NCBI GenBank assembly: GCA_036850595.1
Contig: CM072148.1
Span: forward strand, 19,648,731 to 19,712,730
Length of the DNA: 64,000 bases
Reading direction: 5' to 3'
DNA from: Rhyacichthys aspro
Taxonomy: Eukaryota > Chordata > Actinopteri > Gobiiformes > Rhyacichthyidae
This document shows positions 23,746-37,640 of the stretch, in pieces (the first letter of the stretch is position 1; each line of letters starts with the position of its first letter). Made by a program: the position numbers and the translations under genes. Under the pieces are notes generated by a model that ran no database searches, was not told the DNA's origin, and saw only the letters and a list, made by a program, of their open reading frames with translations.

Positions 23746-26700
23746 GGATAGCTTTTATTATTAAAATATTATATTTAGTATTAAAATATGTCACCAGTGA
23801 GGGAAGCAATAGGAGGCATCTGCATTCAACCACAATCTTGCATGAGCTAAACTCTCTTTCTAAATTTGAATGTGAACACATCATCAGACCTTTTTACACA
23901 GGGCCTGTTTATAAACAACAGCATATCCCTCCAAGGCTACCAGAAGCCTACATACCTCACATTAACTTAGTGTACACAACGCAATCGAGCATCAACCCTG
24001 CTGTTATGTAGTTCTTATGAAAGGAAACATCAATTGAAATGTTTTAAATCATTTACAAAGTGGATACATTATACACTGGGTAAACAATCTTTCTTGTACT
24101 ACTGGACATACTGTGGATACAGACTTACACAAGCTGCCAACATCAGCTCCACTCTAAGGGCTACTGACTCTCCATGCATTCAATAAAATATACAGTGTAT
24201 TAGAAGTGCTTTTACTTGTGCTCGGAGCTGAATGGGGCTGTCTGGGAGCATGAAAAGCGGGTCCTACGTGTTTATGATTATTTAATGCGACTGAGTGTCA
24301 TTTTTCACAACAATGGTATATGAAGTGTTTACCAACTTTGCCTATTAGGCGCCATACTGCGCAAAAGCTAACGTTGAGTGGAAGGGCTCCCAGCATAGAG
24401 TGAATATATTCTACTTTTATACATTTAATATTTCATAGCTTATATTCCTAACTTTACCAATTAAGATGGCCCTGGGGGAAGTGGCACTCCAGCTCGGGCT
24501 GGCGCTCGTTCTCTCTTCTCCTATGGCACAGTGTCAATTAAAATGACATCCGGTGTCACTGTCACTGTCGATGAAATGACATGTTTCTCCTGAAAGCCCT
24601 AATAGGATCGCCTCTCCACCACTCAACTCAAATCTCTGCCATAATTGTTTCGCATTCAGTCATCAGCCATTGTTTGAAACTTTGCCCCTCGATTTTTTTC
24701 AACCCCCTTATTCTGTAGACTTTTCCACGTCTTCTTCTGCACAGATTCCTCACTTGTCTCATGTGTCAGTAGATCTTGCCCCAAAAAAGATTTCATTCAA
24801 ATTTTATGCACAGATGTCTGACATCACATTTACAGAGCTGTATGGCTTAATTTATAAAAAAACAAATAGGAGTCACAGCAGGCGCTTAAACCAGTCATTT
24901 TGTTGACATGTTCAACACAATTAAAAGAATAACTGAATGAACATGAAGTAAAACTTCAATTTAAACCACAGCTTTCAACACGCTCCTCTTATGAACCAAA
25001 CCTAATAAATTAGTGCCTTTTGTGGTACTTTAACTACAGTAGGTTTATGTTTTCTAGTACAATTACTAATTACTAATGTCCTTACTGAATAATGTAATCT
25101 GGATCATGTCCTATGGGTGATATCCTATGGGTTTCATTTCAATTCATTAATATAAGGATGTGCTTAAAGCATAACAATTTTTTAGTAAAAAAACAAAAAA
25201 CAAAAAACAGATTACCAACATTAATAAGAAAAACAGATTGTGCAAAATAGTTATTGAAAAAAACAAAAAACAGAAGTGTATTAAAGAGCACAGCTGCAGG
25301 GGAACCAATGGTCTGCTAAAAAAATAATGGGTTCCCTCCAGCAGCCTTCTAAATAGATTCTAATCGATCATCATTTGTATATGCATATAGGATATTAAAA
25401 ATTACACAGTTTCAAACTTCAGCAGCTGTGACATTTTTTTTTTTTATTTTCATATCCTTATTTTGTAATCTCATACATATTATCCACAATTCTTTATTCC
25501 TCAAACCTAACTATAGTCATATCATACATTTAAAGCAACACTGTGTAACTTTTCAAACCCAAAATATGGCACCTGAAAATTATGACAACAATTGCAATAA
25601 TATATTTTAGTATTTTCTTGACATGAAACAAGCAAATCAACCAGTCTTTTAAAGACTAAGGGTATGCTCATGTTTGTAGTCTGCTTCATTTAATTCGCAC
25701 CAGAACAGAATAGCATCCATTTAGTTTGGTCCTCTGTAAGAAACCTGGTCCACCAAGTGTTCACAGCTGGCATTTTATGATGCAGATCAAACAACAAAGC
25801 ATGACTTTTCTAAGAAACACAGTAGATGGTGTTGTTAGCCCAAATGCTAACAAGGCATTTTATCATTTGTTATCAGACCACATCAAATTTTTTGCTAATA
25901 TATGAAGCTATTCCTGTTGTGGTTTGTCTGTGGTCTGCTTGAGGTCTACATTTTAATCAAACCATAATGTTGTGTATTGTTGCTAAAAATAAATAAATAA
26001 GTGTGTCACTATGATTTTTGCTTGATAAAATTTTATTTCACTCTCACAAAACTTCCATATTTCCATTTTAGAAGTGCTTTGCTGAAAAGAGAAATCTGTA
26101 AAAAAAATAAAAATAAAAAAAAACTATAAATTCCATATATTTATATTCATTTAGCCAAGTTGCTTCAAATAAATAATTGTCTACAGTGTATAAAAAGAGA
26201 CCAGACCAGGCTGTAACTTGGTGAAATGTCACTTCAGTTGTTGCAGATCCATGAGGCAGAAGCAGACAGTGCTCCACATCAGACGTTGAACATGTCACTG
26301 CCGTGTTCATGTTGTGTTTGAACTGTCAGTGATGACTGTGGGGACCCACAGCATCTCACACAGCAGTCTGAAGAAGCTGGATCTGTCTGGTGTTGGCTAA
26401 AAGCTTCAGGCTAGACTGATAGATGTTTTTTTTTTCTTGACTTCATTGTGTCACAGTGGTCTGTAACCCAACAGGTGCCTCTGATAAAATAATCACATAT
26501 AACACTTGGTTAGGATTAGACCTCAGTACATTTCCCAATACAAATACTGCAAATGTAAAAGAGTTTATTCTGACAAAACATAAAAATGACTGTTGCTATT
26601 CAGAATAAATGCATGATGCAAGGCTTTGGGCTCAAATTGTGGTGATTCCTAGGTTTCCAGCTTTTCCAGTGCTTTACTTTTTTAGTTAAAGTGGGCCCCA

Positions 26701-29619
26701 GTGTCTATATGTAACCAAAACTGCTGATTAAACAATGCCCTTATACATAAAGCTACCCCAATCTTCCAGAGCTATCCACTAAAGAAATACTGCACAGTTG
26801 AAATGTTACATTATTAAGATTAACATGACAAGAAACCTACTTAAAGTTGGAGTTTGGTTTTTGGTGGCCTCTAGTGGTTAAACTGCAGATTGCTGTTTAA
26901 AATAAGCTTATTTTTTTACAAAATATTACAGCATCATAAATTAACATTAAAATTAATCATTAAGGTGCATATAAATTCATGTCAAGTCAAGTGGATAGAT
27001 TTTTATTTATCTTTTGTATTCAAGAAAGTGCAAACAAATGTTAAATGTATTTTTATAGAATATATGGAACAGTGTTTGATGTAAATTATTTGTTGCTGAC
27101 ATGTGTGCATTTGTTTCCAGTTGGATGTTTCAGAAAGTATATTATATGCACAGGCCTTAGGAAGAGTAGTCTCTAGGGCTTAGATAATGGGGATCCAAAT
27201 AGAAAAAAAAATGGTTAGAGATTAAATTGTCCTTGTGACAATTTAGAATGAATACTCAACAATTTCCTGTTGCATTGCTAGAAAGGATAAAATGAAAATA
27301 AACTGAAATGAAATGAAGTAAATAATGTGCTCAAATCATCAGCCTGAACATCTGAAAAATGAACATTATCATTAGATAACAATAAACCCCTTTATATGTT
27401 GGCATGTCAATAAATATATGACTTTTTTAGGTTATTCATAAAGTGTAAATGGGGATCTCACAGTTAAATCTACTTTATATTTTATTTTCACCTCTGTATT
27501 GGCTTTGCTTGCAACAAATAAGCCAGTCATTACACTGCAGTAAACAACATGCAGTAAAATCTGGATTGTTGAGGTTAGTTAAACAAACTAAATTACATCA
27601 AGTTAAAGAAAGTAAAAGCCTGAGTGAATGCTGCACTTCGAAGCACCCTCGAAGGCTTCTCTTACCGGCACAGTTTTTTGGGTTTTTTTTCTTTTTTTGG
27701 AGGGTGTCCAACACAATGCAGTTGTCCCTTTCCTAATTCCTTGAACATCTGCCTGACACCTTGTGCCTGGAGTGATGGCTGAACAGTGGCTCGCCTTTCC
27801 AGTTCACTTTGGCTCGGTAAACAACACCTCCACAGTCATGTCTCTGGACCTTCACTGTGCCTCTGGAGTGCCTTTAGCTTTACACCAGTGCATTTGCAGA
27901 ATACGTATTCCTTTAGTTTGCTACTATTAAAAAGATTGCTGCAGGAATGTCTTTATTATTTCTTCTAATTTTACAAGGTTTCTTAACAGTTGAATAAATG
28001 TAGAGAAACGTGGAGTATAGGGTTGTAATTAATATGTCATATTGTATTTGGTTTGTCATCATGTCTGAACCTTATTTTCCCCCATGAGGGCAAAAATGTA
28101 CCTTGCATTTATAACATTGTATTGTATAATTTGGATCAGTTTGATTAAAAAATAAAAAAATAAAAATAACCATAACACTTATGCATAAGTATAATAATAC
28201 AGATTTGTTCAACACAGTAATTTTATTTCAAAGGTTCAAAGCACATTTTAATAAAAACAAATTAGATGGCATCTCCTTACAGTGGCCCTTTATAGGGTTA
28301 ATTTTAAGTGGTTTATAAATGGCCTATTAATTGGGTATTGATATATTTTAACCAAGTTTAAGTCATTGATAAGCTCTCATTTAAAAAAAAAAACATTTAA
28401 GAAAATAGAAATGAAGAGCCACTGCTTGCCAAATAGTGAACCAACACTAGAAATAAGGGTTTTAAAGGAGCTTAAAAAGTGTGACTGAACCAGTAATAGT
28501 AAGTTTGGGCTTGTTTTGGGAATATTTGTTTTTTTTTGTTTTGCTTTTAATTATACTTACTACATATTGACCGATCCATTCATAATATGCTGGTCTTTAT
28601 TGTGAAGTGGTAACAGATGAGTAATATAAAAGGTATTGTGAAAACTGATATTTAGTGTTATCGTTAATGAATGTATAGGGAAAATGGTGGAATGGAGTCA
28701 TGTAAAAATGCTTATCACCTTTTTCTGTTTAGTAATTTGCTTGCATCCTCTATTAAAAAGGAGACCTAGCTGTAACGTGGTCCCTGTTTTAAGCCGTTTA
28801 AAGAAAAGAAGGAAGAGAGAAGAGGAGTCTCCTCGAGGCTAAAACACTGAAACACCGTTTTACCTGCCAGCACAAAGCTTGCCGTTCCACTTCTTCTCGA
28901 GCCAACAGCAAAAAGTGAGCTACAAACAGACTCTGGCGATATGACAGAGTCTCCACTGTCCACACCCATCTCCTGTTTTCGTCTCCAACTCCTGTCATTT
29001 ACTCCCATTTCTGAGGCTCTTTCCTGATGTTTCATGTGCTTTTCTGTGAGCGGAGGAGACAGGAGACTGCAGGTAAGAGACAGAGGGAGGAGTGGAGGAT
29101 TCAGCTGGGCCCGTATCAATATCCCGCAGGCCGGCCGCTAGACTGTCTCATCCTCGGCAAACACAACCTGTCTGAAACATGGATTAGATACAGACACAAG
29201 GAAGGGCTATAGGATGTGTGTTTACCTTATTGGACTTCCACTGCTTTGTGGTGGGGCTGATTTCGATTCGCCAGAGCCTGTTTTATTTGCTCAACACTCA
29301 CACGGTAAATCCAGCGACTCTTTGCCAAATGATGACACACTGGAAAACTAGATCTGAGCTTTGTTTGCGTTTCATACTTTCCATATATTTCATTTTAAAC
29401 AGACTTATGGCCTTGACTTACATTGCGATATTTACTCTCCATGCAGCTGGAGAATTGGTCTTTTAAAACAGTGATTGATTTGTAATTAAAGGAAAACATC
29501 CACAGGCCTAATATGCATAAGAAAATGTACATATAATTTTACTGTGTACCTCTAATACCAAAAATAAACTGCAATTGAACTGCAGAGCCAACAAGTCTTA
29601 CCTCACAGATTGCTGTGCC
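23746..29619. other. Long non-coding stretch
   Basis: No gene recognised. It contains a TTAAAG-type motif at 25529-25553, a CTCF-like but imperfect CCACTAGAGGCC string on the minus strand near 26863-26877, A-rich direct repeats near 25193 and 25258, and GAAAT-type repeats near 27290-27320 that could be a LINE tail. A GTAAGA donor-like site near 29072 has no partner exon. Confidence 0.5.
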
Positions 29620-29647
29620 TTTATTTATTTATTTATTTATTTATTTA
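29620..29647. repeat. (TTTA)n microsatellite
   Basis: Seven TTTA units, read directly. Confidence 0.95.
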
Positions 29648-30567
29648 AAATTGGACATGGGAAATACTGCAAATAAATAGATAAATAAAGAAATACACTG
29701 TATATTTAAGAGCTTCCATTCATTAAGGTACAAAAAAACCCCAAAACAAAACAGTGTAACTATTGTATTATTTCTGTGTAAAACCAAATTAATGTTGACC
29801 ACTAAACTGCTAAATAAACCACAAAATAATTAAAAAACTTTTTCAAAGAAGTCCCACTCCGTAAAATAAAATAAAACAAAACAAAACAGTGTAACTTATT
29901 TTATTGCTGCTGTAGACAAGCTATTTATAATGCTGCTAAATGAGAGTATACTAGGAAGACAAAAATAATAACATTTAATAAAAAAATGTAAACATTCAAA
30001 TGTGTATTGCATTTTTTATTTTAATCATTTATATATTAAAGTAATTTATTTATCTTTCTGCCTGACATGTGAGAAGAACATCATACCATAACAATTGTTT
30101 ATTTTGGTGAGTCCTCGGTGCAAACAGTAAAAGTTAAAATAAGTTTTAAGTGCGTGGTGTTGAAAAAGTTTTCCTGGTACATAAAAATAAAGGTCCAAAA
30201 GTTAAACTGATGTAAATGTGTGTGACTTTGACCTAAATTAAGTCGGCATAGGGGTCCATACATTTCCTCTCTTTTGCTTAAATTCACATCATTATCACCA
30301 TAACTGTCAATAATGCCTTGAGGAAATATGTCCATCACAGCCTCTCACACTGAGCCCAAAAAGGTGTCACGGTGGGGCTTTTTTCTTGCCCCCAGAGGAT
30401 TTCTGCCAATCACCCCTGCAGCAGGCCAAAAGACAACAGTGAGGGTGTTTTTATTTTTTATTTATTTTCAATTTTACCAAAAACACAACTGTCCCTTGCC
30501 TCTAAGAATGTGTCATTTAGATCAAGTAGTGTCAAAAGTGGCAATATCTTAAATTTAGAGCCACAAC
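29648..30567. other. AT-rich non-coding DNA
   Basis: AAAACAAAACAGTGTAACT occurs near 29745 and again near 29879, and each copy is followed within 60 bp by CTGCTAAAT, so a diverged tandem duplication of about 134 bp is likely. No gene. Confidence 0.5.
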
Positions 30568-30594
30568 CACACACACACACACACACACACACAC
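30568..30594. repeat. (CA)n microsatellite
   Basis: Thirteen CA units. Paired with an oppositely oriented TG array 205 bp downstream. Confidence 0.97.
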
Positions 30595-30798
30595 GAGCAC
30601 TCAGTCATGGATACCTCTGCTCTCTGGCCAGGGATACTCTGACAGCTCCCTGGGAATTGACTTTAGGAAACAGGTGTGTGTGTGGACCATTAGGGACCCA
30701 TGGGAGGAATGTCAGTCGGTGACAAGGGACTGGTCCATTCCCCAAAGGGGACAGGCGGGAAGGGGTAATAATGGTGCTGATAGGTGAGCTCCTTTTTC

Positions 30799-30799
<1 letters not shown>

Positions 30800-30844
<45 letters not shown>
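30800..30844. repeat. (TG)n microsatellite
   Basis: About 22 TG units, read directly. It is the reverse complement of the array at 30568-30594. Confidence 0.97.
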
Positions 30845-30845
<1 letters not shown>

Positions 30846-33177
30846 ACTCACCTAAGGGTCCTGCCTCGTCCCCGTGGGAATATTAAGGAATTGGGAGAAT
30901 AATAGTAATAATAATGATGTCAAATATGCTTCAAAAACTAAAAAAAAAATGGATATCACATTACTACACCTACAGATTTTACACAATTGTATCCATCAAT
31001 GATTATTTATAAAATTGTCCTAATTTATAATCATGTATTACCCCAAAACCCTTTCCCTCACCTTCAAAAACAACAGATCCTCCTACCTTTTTATTGATTT
31101 TTTTTGTGGTTGCCATTTCTTTGTGTAAGCAGACCTAGTCCAGATCTAGTCGACACCAGAATAACTACTTTTCCAGTAGGATTTTTTGGCCAAAACATGG
31201 ATTCAGTGTTACAATCCAAATAGAACAAGTGCTAAGGTGTGCTTCCCTTAATCTGAATGTGGAAGGAGACGAGCAGAACAGCACACTCCAATGTATGCAA
31301 ACGTGATTGGCCAAAGCCTGCCACTATGAACTGTACAATCTAATGTATTAATATCCATAATAGTAAAGCCTATATGACAGCTTAAGGTCTCATTCTTTCA
31401 CAGATAATGTATTCCTATTACATGCTGTCAGGTGAGTGAACAGTTTTTCATTAATACAAGAAAATTTGTTTGTTTGCATAATAAGAGGTAACTTTTGGCC
31501 AGCAGAGGGGTTGAAATGCAAAAATAAAACTGTGTCAGTGAGATATGCATGATTCTACTGATATCATGTCAAAGAACCATCAAAATGATTTTCAGAATAT
31601 ATATTAGTGGACAAAATGTTATAAATAGCTCCTTTAAATACAAATATTCCTAATTCATGTTCCATATACAGTTGATCTGTTTAAGCACCATGTGATGCCC
31701 CAGCTCCTCACTATGACAAATGCAAGTGTCTGTTCTGTATAAATGTGTACTCTAAGGCCATAGACACTGAACACAGACTTCTTATTTGTCTAACACTATA
31801 AATGTAATACAGTGCATATTTTTTTAAATCACCATTCCTGCAAACAAATAACGCTGCTGAAATAATCATTACAAATGGCCAGTCAAGCGAGTCAATTTTC
31901 AGTCCTTTTATTGTGTGGCTGTTGTGTGGTGCTATTATTTGTCAGTTTGTCACGATTTCTCATGAAATTGCCAACCAAATTGATAAAACGATTTAAAAAT
32001 GTCAGAAAGTTTGTTGCACCTTTTCTCTCAGTGTTGAACCAACATTGACTCCAACCTTACTGGAGGGTAGCATAGGGGCATATACTGTTTATTATCATTT
32101 ACCATTTATTTGAAGATGTACTGTGATTCCTCGTGGTGTCTTTTAGACGTGACAGCACCTGCTGTTTCCCCGTCTGTGGATGTTCTTTGTTTGTTTTTGT
32201 CATTGGCGCCTACTGGGAACACCTGGGCCCAGAGATTTCATCCTTCAGAGTCTGGGCCATCGCTTTCCCATTATTTTATTTTCCCCAGAGAAAGTGATTT
32301 TTGCTGCTGTGTTCTCTGTTGTTTTCATTTCGTGAAGTCAAAACAACCCTTAAATTACCCAAGGGTGTGACATTAACATCCATATCTTTATTATTAAGAC
32401 TTTGGTGAATGCTCAGAACGCTTAACGCGCTTTTGTTAGTTTTAATAGCTCTCGACAAAGAGGATTTTTACCTTTATCACGAATTCAAGCTAAAATCCAG
32501 CAACATTTTGGAAGTTTTCAAGTTTTGCAAATGTAAGAAAAGGTCCCTAAATCATCAAATACACCAAAGCAGAGCCAGACAATTTAAATTCACCCCAAAA
32601 ATATAATGCATAATGATGAAGAGAATAGAGACACATGAGAAAGACAACAGGGATTGAATGTCTCTTATACAATTAAAGAAATGGGAGCGTACACAGATTA
32701 ATACAAAGAAGAAGAAAAAAGGTCATGGTAAATTGTAAAGGGAGAAGAATCAGACCCCTGTGGTACTCTGCTGATGCTAAGAGAAAATTGTAGTCATAAA
32801 AATGTCTCTCAGATGAATGTGAATGAATGAAATGCTCAGTTATGTATGCTTGGTTTATGTGTCATAAAATTAGCAGGTATTTCAATAACCTTTGAACATT
32901 ATCTGCAGACTGAGGTTACACTGAGGAGTTCAGAAAGAGAGGTCATAGGCTTTGAGGTCTAGGACAGTGTGGTCCCGCCATTGTTTTCTCCACTGAATAT
33001 GAAGCAGGTCTTGTCTCATGTTTCCATCTCAAGCTCCACTTCCTGCATTTGCTCATCTGTTGATAGCCTTATATCTAGTTCACAGACACTGGAATCATTT
33101 AATGCAAGATTTATTTATTTAAATGGACAGGTCAAGTCCAAGATAAACCATTGAAAACCTGTCCAGATCTGGCCAAA
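30845..33177. other. Non-coding; nothing assigned
   Basis: No gene, repeat boundary or RNA gene recognised. The ORFs present (up to 86 codons) lack domains. Confidence 0.5.
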
Positions 33178-33490
33178 CATCATTTAAATCTTACAAAAAT
33201 GTTGTCCAACTCCAACCACTTGAAACCCATCAAAATCCGGTTAGAACAGTTTTAATCCAGTTAAAATTCTAACCTAAACCTCTTAAAACAATTTTCAAAT
33301 CTGATTCTATCCAGTATAATGCTTTTAGAAATGGTTAAAGTTCAAGTTAAGGCACTTAAAATCAAGTTATAACTACTTTAAGTCGAGTTAAAACCACTAA
33401 ACCACTTAAATGTCACTCCCCTGCCCCTCCAAATCAACCCATTTTAAACTAAACTCACTTATACCTAGTTTAAATCCAGTTATAACAGTT
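33178..33490. repeat. Degenerate 21-bp tandem repeat
   Basis: From 33233 the sequence can be cut into successive 21-mers, for example AAATCCGGTTAGAACAGTTT, AATCCAGTTAAAATTCTAAC and AAATCAAGTTATAACTACTT (each plus one base). They share an A-rich start and a central GTTA core. The preceding 21-nt string starting CATCATTTAAATCTTACAAA also occurs in the hAT element at 47149. That element carries a similar 21-bp repeat in the opposite orientation. Confidence 0.6.
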
Positions 33491-36400
33491 AACACTTTTA
33501 CCTACCACCGCCCTGCTCCAACCTTCACATCATGCCATGGTAAACAGACACTGGAAAATAAGGATAAAATGTATGTAAAATAAAAATAATGAATACCAAA
33601 TAAAGACCCAATATTAAAGTTAAACTGCTTTATAAATATACTCTACTGTAATCTCTAAGTAAAAAAGTACGTGCTTTGCTTTAGTTGTGTTCGCCAGCTG
33701 TGGAGCACACGTGGATACAGACTCTGTAACAATGCATGTGTGTGTGTGTGTGTGTGTGTGGGCCACATGTGTGTCTGTGGCCCCAAAGCAGTGATTGATC
33801 ATTAATATTTTATTTCTCCAGGCTTGGTGGAGCCCCTGAGGAGAAAAACACATTGTTATTATTCAGCCATCTCACTTACACACAGACATGCGGCGCGTGG
33901 ACGAATACACATCCTCCACCGAGCAACACCGCGCGGATACACGGACAGCACGCACACCCGCATACTCATGTACAGTCCAATTTGTCTCCTCATGCTTGAC
34001 TTGTTTCAGACAGAATGTCTTAAGGGCCACAAACATGTCCATGTTCGGACCTGGGGCTCTGTTTTGTGTGACTGTGTGGGCACGCATGAGGCAAAGGACA
34101 CAAGAAGGGTCACGGTGTGTGTGGTCAGGTTCATTTGTTTGGAGAATGCAAATATCTGTGGTCATATATTACCGTTCTGTCGCCCACATCGACATTCCTA
34201 TAGGCCAAGTGGCAAAAGATCATCTCCATTTGCGAGTGATTTGGGCCGAGCTCTGCGCCATAGCTCACATCTCCATCTAGTGATACAAAGTGGTATAACA
34301 GGTTCTCCAGTGTAGGGTCTGGAGGCCTCGGTGGGACACCTGCTAGAGTGCATATCGGAGCGACCTAGGTTCCATTTCAGCAGAACTCTATTTCTCTCTC
34401 ACAATGTTTCCTGTCTATCTTCTAAACTGTCTCTGGCTAAAAAAAAGGCTAAAAAGAAAAGATGTATTGAGCTGCCAGAGATTGCAGCCATTTGCACATG
34501 TGTAACTGCTGTTGTTTGTGCAAAAAGGAATCACTTATCTCCAGCTGATTACAACAAAGAGCCACACTATACTCGCTGTAGCGTTTGCTTCCAGAGTCTT
34601 ACTTCTGAATTCACTCATTCTGACACATTCAGAAACCTTATTCAAATACTGTTGCCCACATTTGTGCACACATCACTTTTCCTTTTTTAGTCTTTAGGAT
34701 TTTAGTAAATAAGGTCCTTTGATTTTTCTGTTGAATACTATGCAGTCCAGTACCCATTTTTTTCTTTATTTTATTTCTAAGCACTTACTTCTAGTCTCTT
34801 TAGGGTTCATGCAAACAGGAGAGAAGACTTGTTTATTGGCACTTTATAAATCTGTCAAACAGCTGTGAAATTCTCAATGAATTCTTGATCTATGCCAGCT
34901 TTATCAAATATTAATGTGTGTATTGTCCAATACTACTCTTTATCAAATAAAGACAGTTTTATGACATGGCCTTGACGTGATGGAGTTGTACCGTTTTCCA
35001 AAAGACTTCCAATAAATATTAAACTTTTAGAAAAATAATATGTAAGAAAAACTGCACTGGCTCCATTATATGTTGTACTAATTTAGAGAAAACATTTTTT
35101 GTTGTAAGCTTCTCTCAAAATTCTTTTTACCATTGTTAACGTGCTGTATGGACAAGGTTAGTGTACCTCTTCACTTGTTTGAATGTGATTTTCATGATGT
35201 GATCTGTAAACATCTTTAAATGCCAAGAGCTGACCTGCTTTGACACATTCTACACTTAATGCCAATTAAAAGACCGTATAGTCCAGCACAAAAAGCCAAT
35301 TATGCACAGTTAGCACAGTGACATGTTCAGTTCAGAGCTTTGATTGATTAAGCCATATTTGCTGCATTGCTATTTTTAAAGTTATTATTTGCATTGTAAG
35401 ACTTAATTTACTGAAAAAGAAAGACAAGAAACAGAAGATGCTCAGCAGTATTTGTCAGTAAACCTCTCCCACAACATCAACAACTAAACTAAGGTATGTA
35501 AGTCTTTTATTATAAATGTACCTGCTTCACTTTCAGTCATCATTTTCACTTTGTAAGGTTCTCTTAAAGCAGATCTAAGTTAGCATAAAACCACGTCATT
35601 TGAACACTTTGCAACTCTTGTTTTTTTGGGGGGGTTTTTTAGGTTTTTTTTTTTTACAATCCTCCAGGACCTGCTGAATTAAACTGACCGAATAAAGCAA
35701 TACCCAATTAAAAAAGAATTGTTGTGCAATTACATGTGACATATTCAATCACACAATGTATACTAAATCAGTAAGAACGTTAGCTTCATTACGCTTTGAC
35801 AAAACCACCCACATCTAAACAGTACCTGTTGTTTGTCTCATCTGGTTTGACTGAAGCCAAACTAACTAAAAACTCAATAAATCAAGAGCATGTCTGAAAC
35901 ACACATTCAAGTATGAATTCAGACTGTAATGTCATCGATCTACAAGACTCATTTACAACCGTGGGGTATTATTAGCCTCTAAATCTAAATGTCACAGCAG
36001 TTTCAGAGTGTTCAGCTCTACAGTGCTGCTGTGAATGAACCGTCTTGTCCCGACCCATTATTAAAAAATGACAGCACTTACATTGTATTGTAATGAATTT
36101 TGTTCAACTGCCATCTGTTTAACAATGACACAGCCCACAAGGCTTTCTTTCTCTTTGTCAAAACATCTGGCTTTTAATTGAGTCTCTTTCTGTTGCATTC
36201 ACTGTTTCCCGGCTTCCTACTTAGACTGTGCGCTCGTCCTCTAAGGTGAAGTCATAGCAGCCCGGGAGTGCATGTATGGCATTGTCACACTAATTGCTGG
36301 GCTCATATCTGTGCTTGTGCTGCAGGGAGCCGAGCAACAAATTTGTTTCTTTAGTGCGGGGAAAGCTGCAGTCTATTCTTCCCAGTCTTGCCTCTGAGGG

Positions 36401-37504
36401 GCGCTGCTCATTGTTTAAACATCTGGCTTCCTGTTGCCGCTGAGCGTTCAACAACTTGGCAGGATTTATGTATGTGCATAATTCATGTGTGTTTGCACGC
36501 AAGTCCTCGGTGGGAAAGGGTCGAGGAAAAAAAAAAAGCTAATTGTTTCAGTTGGCTGGAATGCAAAACGTGTCGTGTTCATGTGGCATTGATAGATTAA
36601 GCTATTTATTTCCATCTCAATAGGAAATGTAACTGATTGCTTGACTTGGCAGGTTCAACCCACTTCACCAAAATAACAACACACAACACACACTTCACAA
36701 AAATACTTCAGTGATGTGTGTAGCTGGTAAACTTTTGGTCAAAAGTTTGTAAATTATTCAATGAAGTGAAGTAAGTAATCTTTTGTAAAATAGCTAAATA
36801 GAAAAACAAAAAAAACAATGTCTTTTAGTCAGATGAGAACCTCCATGGGTCGACCATTTTAGTTTCGTTTTACTCAGATTTCAGGAAATCAAAGATAGTC
36901 AGAGGTGCAAGACAAAAACATATTCTGCCACAATAGCTATATCCATTTTAAGATGTTTAGAGAGTGGATGATAGTGACAAAATGACAGATTAAAAATTGT
37001 TCAAACTTAAATTAATTTGCAGAAAACCAGACAATGTCATGAGTCTACCTCAAGACTTCTTCCACCACAGATTTAAATGGTCATTAAAATCCATGTTTTA
37101 TTTGTTCACTTGATTTTCAAATTAGAAAGACATATTTAAAAAACAAAAATTTAAAAGTGCTACAAATAACTTTTTTGGATGGATCAAAAATAAAACTTTT
37201 TTGCAATTTTTTTATTCATTTTCTTTTTGTATTAGATTAGGGTCAAATAACAGTGACTCAAGATCAATTTCCATTTCATAAAAAATAAAAACAATACAAT
37301 TTTTGAGCCGAGTAAAACATCAAAAGCAAAATAAATAAATAAAAAACATAAAAACAGTCCCTTTTTTCATTATTTGCCCATTATGCTTTAGTTATGAAAA
37401 GAGAAGGCTACCAAATCTTTTATTACTATTGAATAATGAAGTCCGGGTCAGGGTTTACAATGGAAAATGGGTATGATGGTGATTTCACTTTAAAACAGCA
37501 CTTG
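33491..37504. other. Non-coding, with a GC-richer patch
   Basis: A (TG)n array lies at 33735-33760. 33824-34315 is open in two plus frames and partly in one minus frame (up to 163 codons), but it has no recognisable domain and is better explained by local GC content. 36180-36540 has a mixed composition that may mark conserved non-coding DNA. T- and G-runs lie at 35620-35655. Confidence 0.5.
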
Positions 37505-37640
37505 AATTTTAAGGATTTATTTATTGATTTGTTTATTTGTCTATTTACATGGATCTCCATTTGCTGAAAGACCAATCCAATCAAGCTAGTTTTTTCTGGG
37601 GTCCATACCAAAAAAACAAAATTGCTATTTATTAAGACAA
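37505..37640 (-). mobile_element. Decayed LINE 3' UTR
   Basis: TTTATTTG, GGATCTCCATTTGCTG, CTAGTTTTTTCTGGGGTCCA and an A-rich stretch align in order with the LINE tail at 58028-58130. The two fragments belong to one family. Both are on the minus strand, and this one has lost all coding sequence. Confidence 0.6.

Noticed and set aside
33824..34315. 163-codon ORF plus overlapping ORFs on both strands
   Set aside because: Three overlapping open frames in a GC-richer patch with no domain and odd composition suggest chance. An acceptor-like TTTCTCCAG at about 33814-33822 has no donor or coding support.
34320..34385. Second tRNA-like or SINE head (CTAGAGTGCATATC, GACCTAGGTTCCATTT)
   Set aside because: The B-box match is poor and no tail was found.
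36388..36412. CTCF site at GAGGGGCGCTGC
   Set aside because: Several core positions disagree with the consensus.
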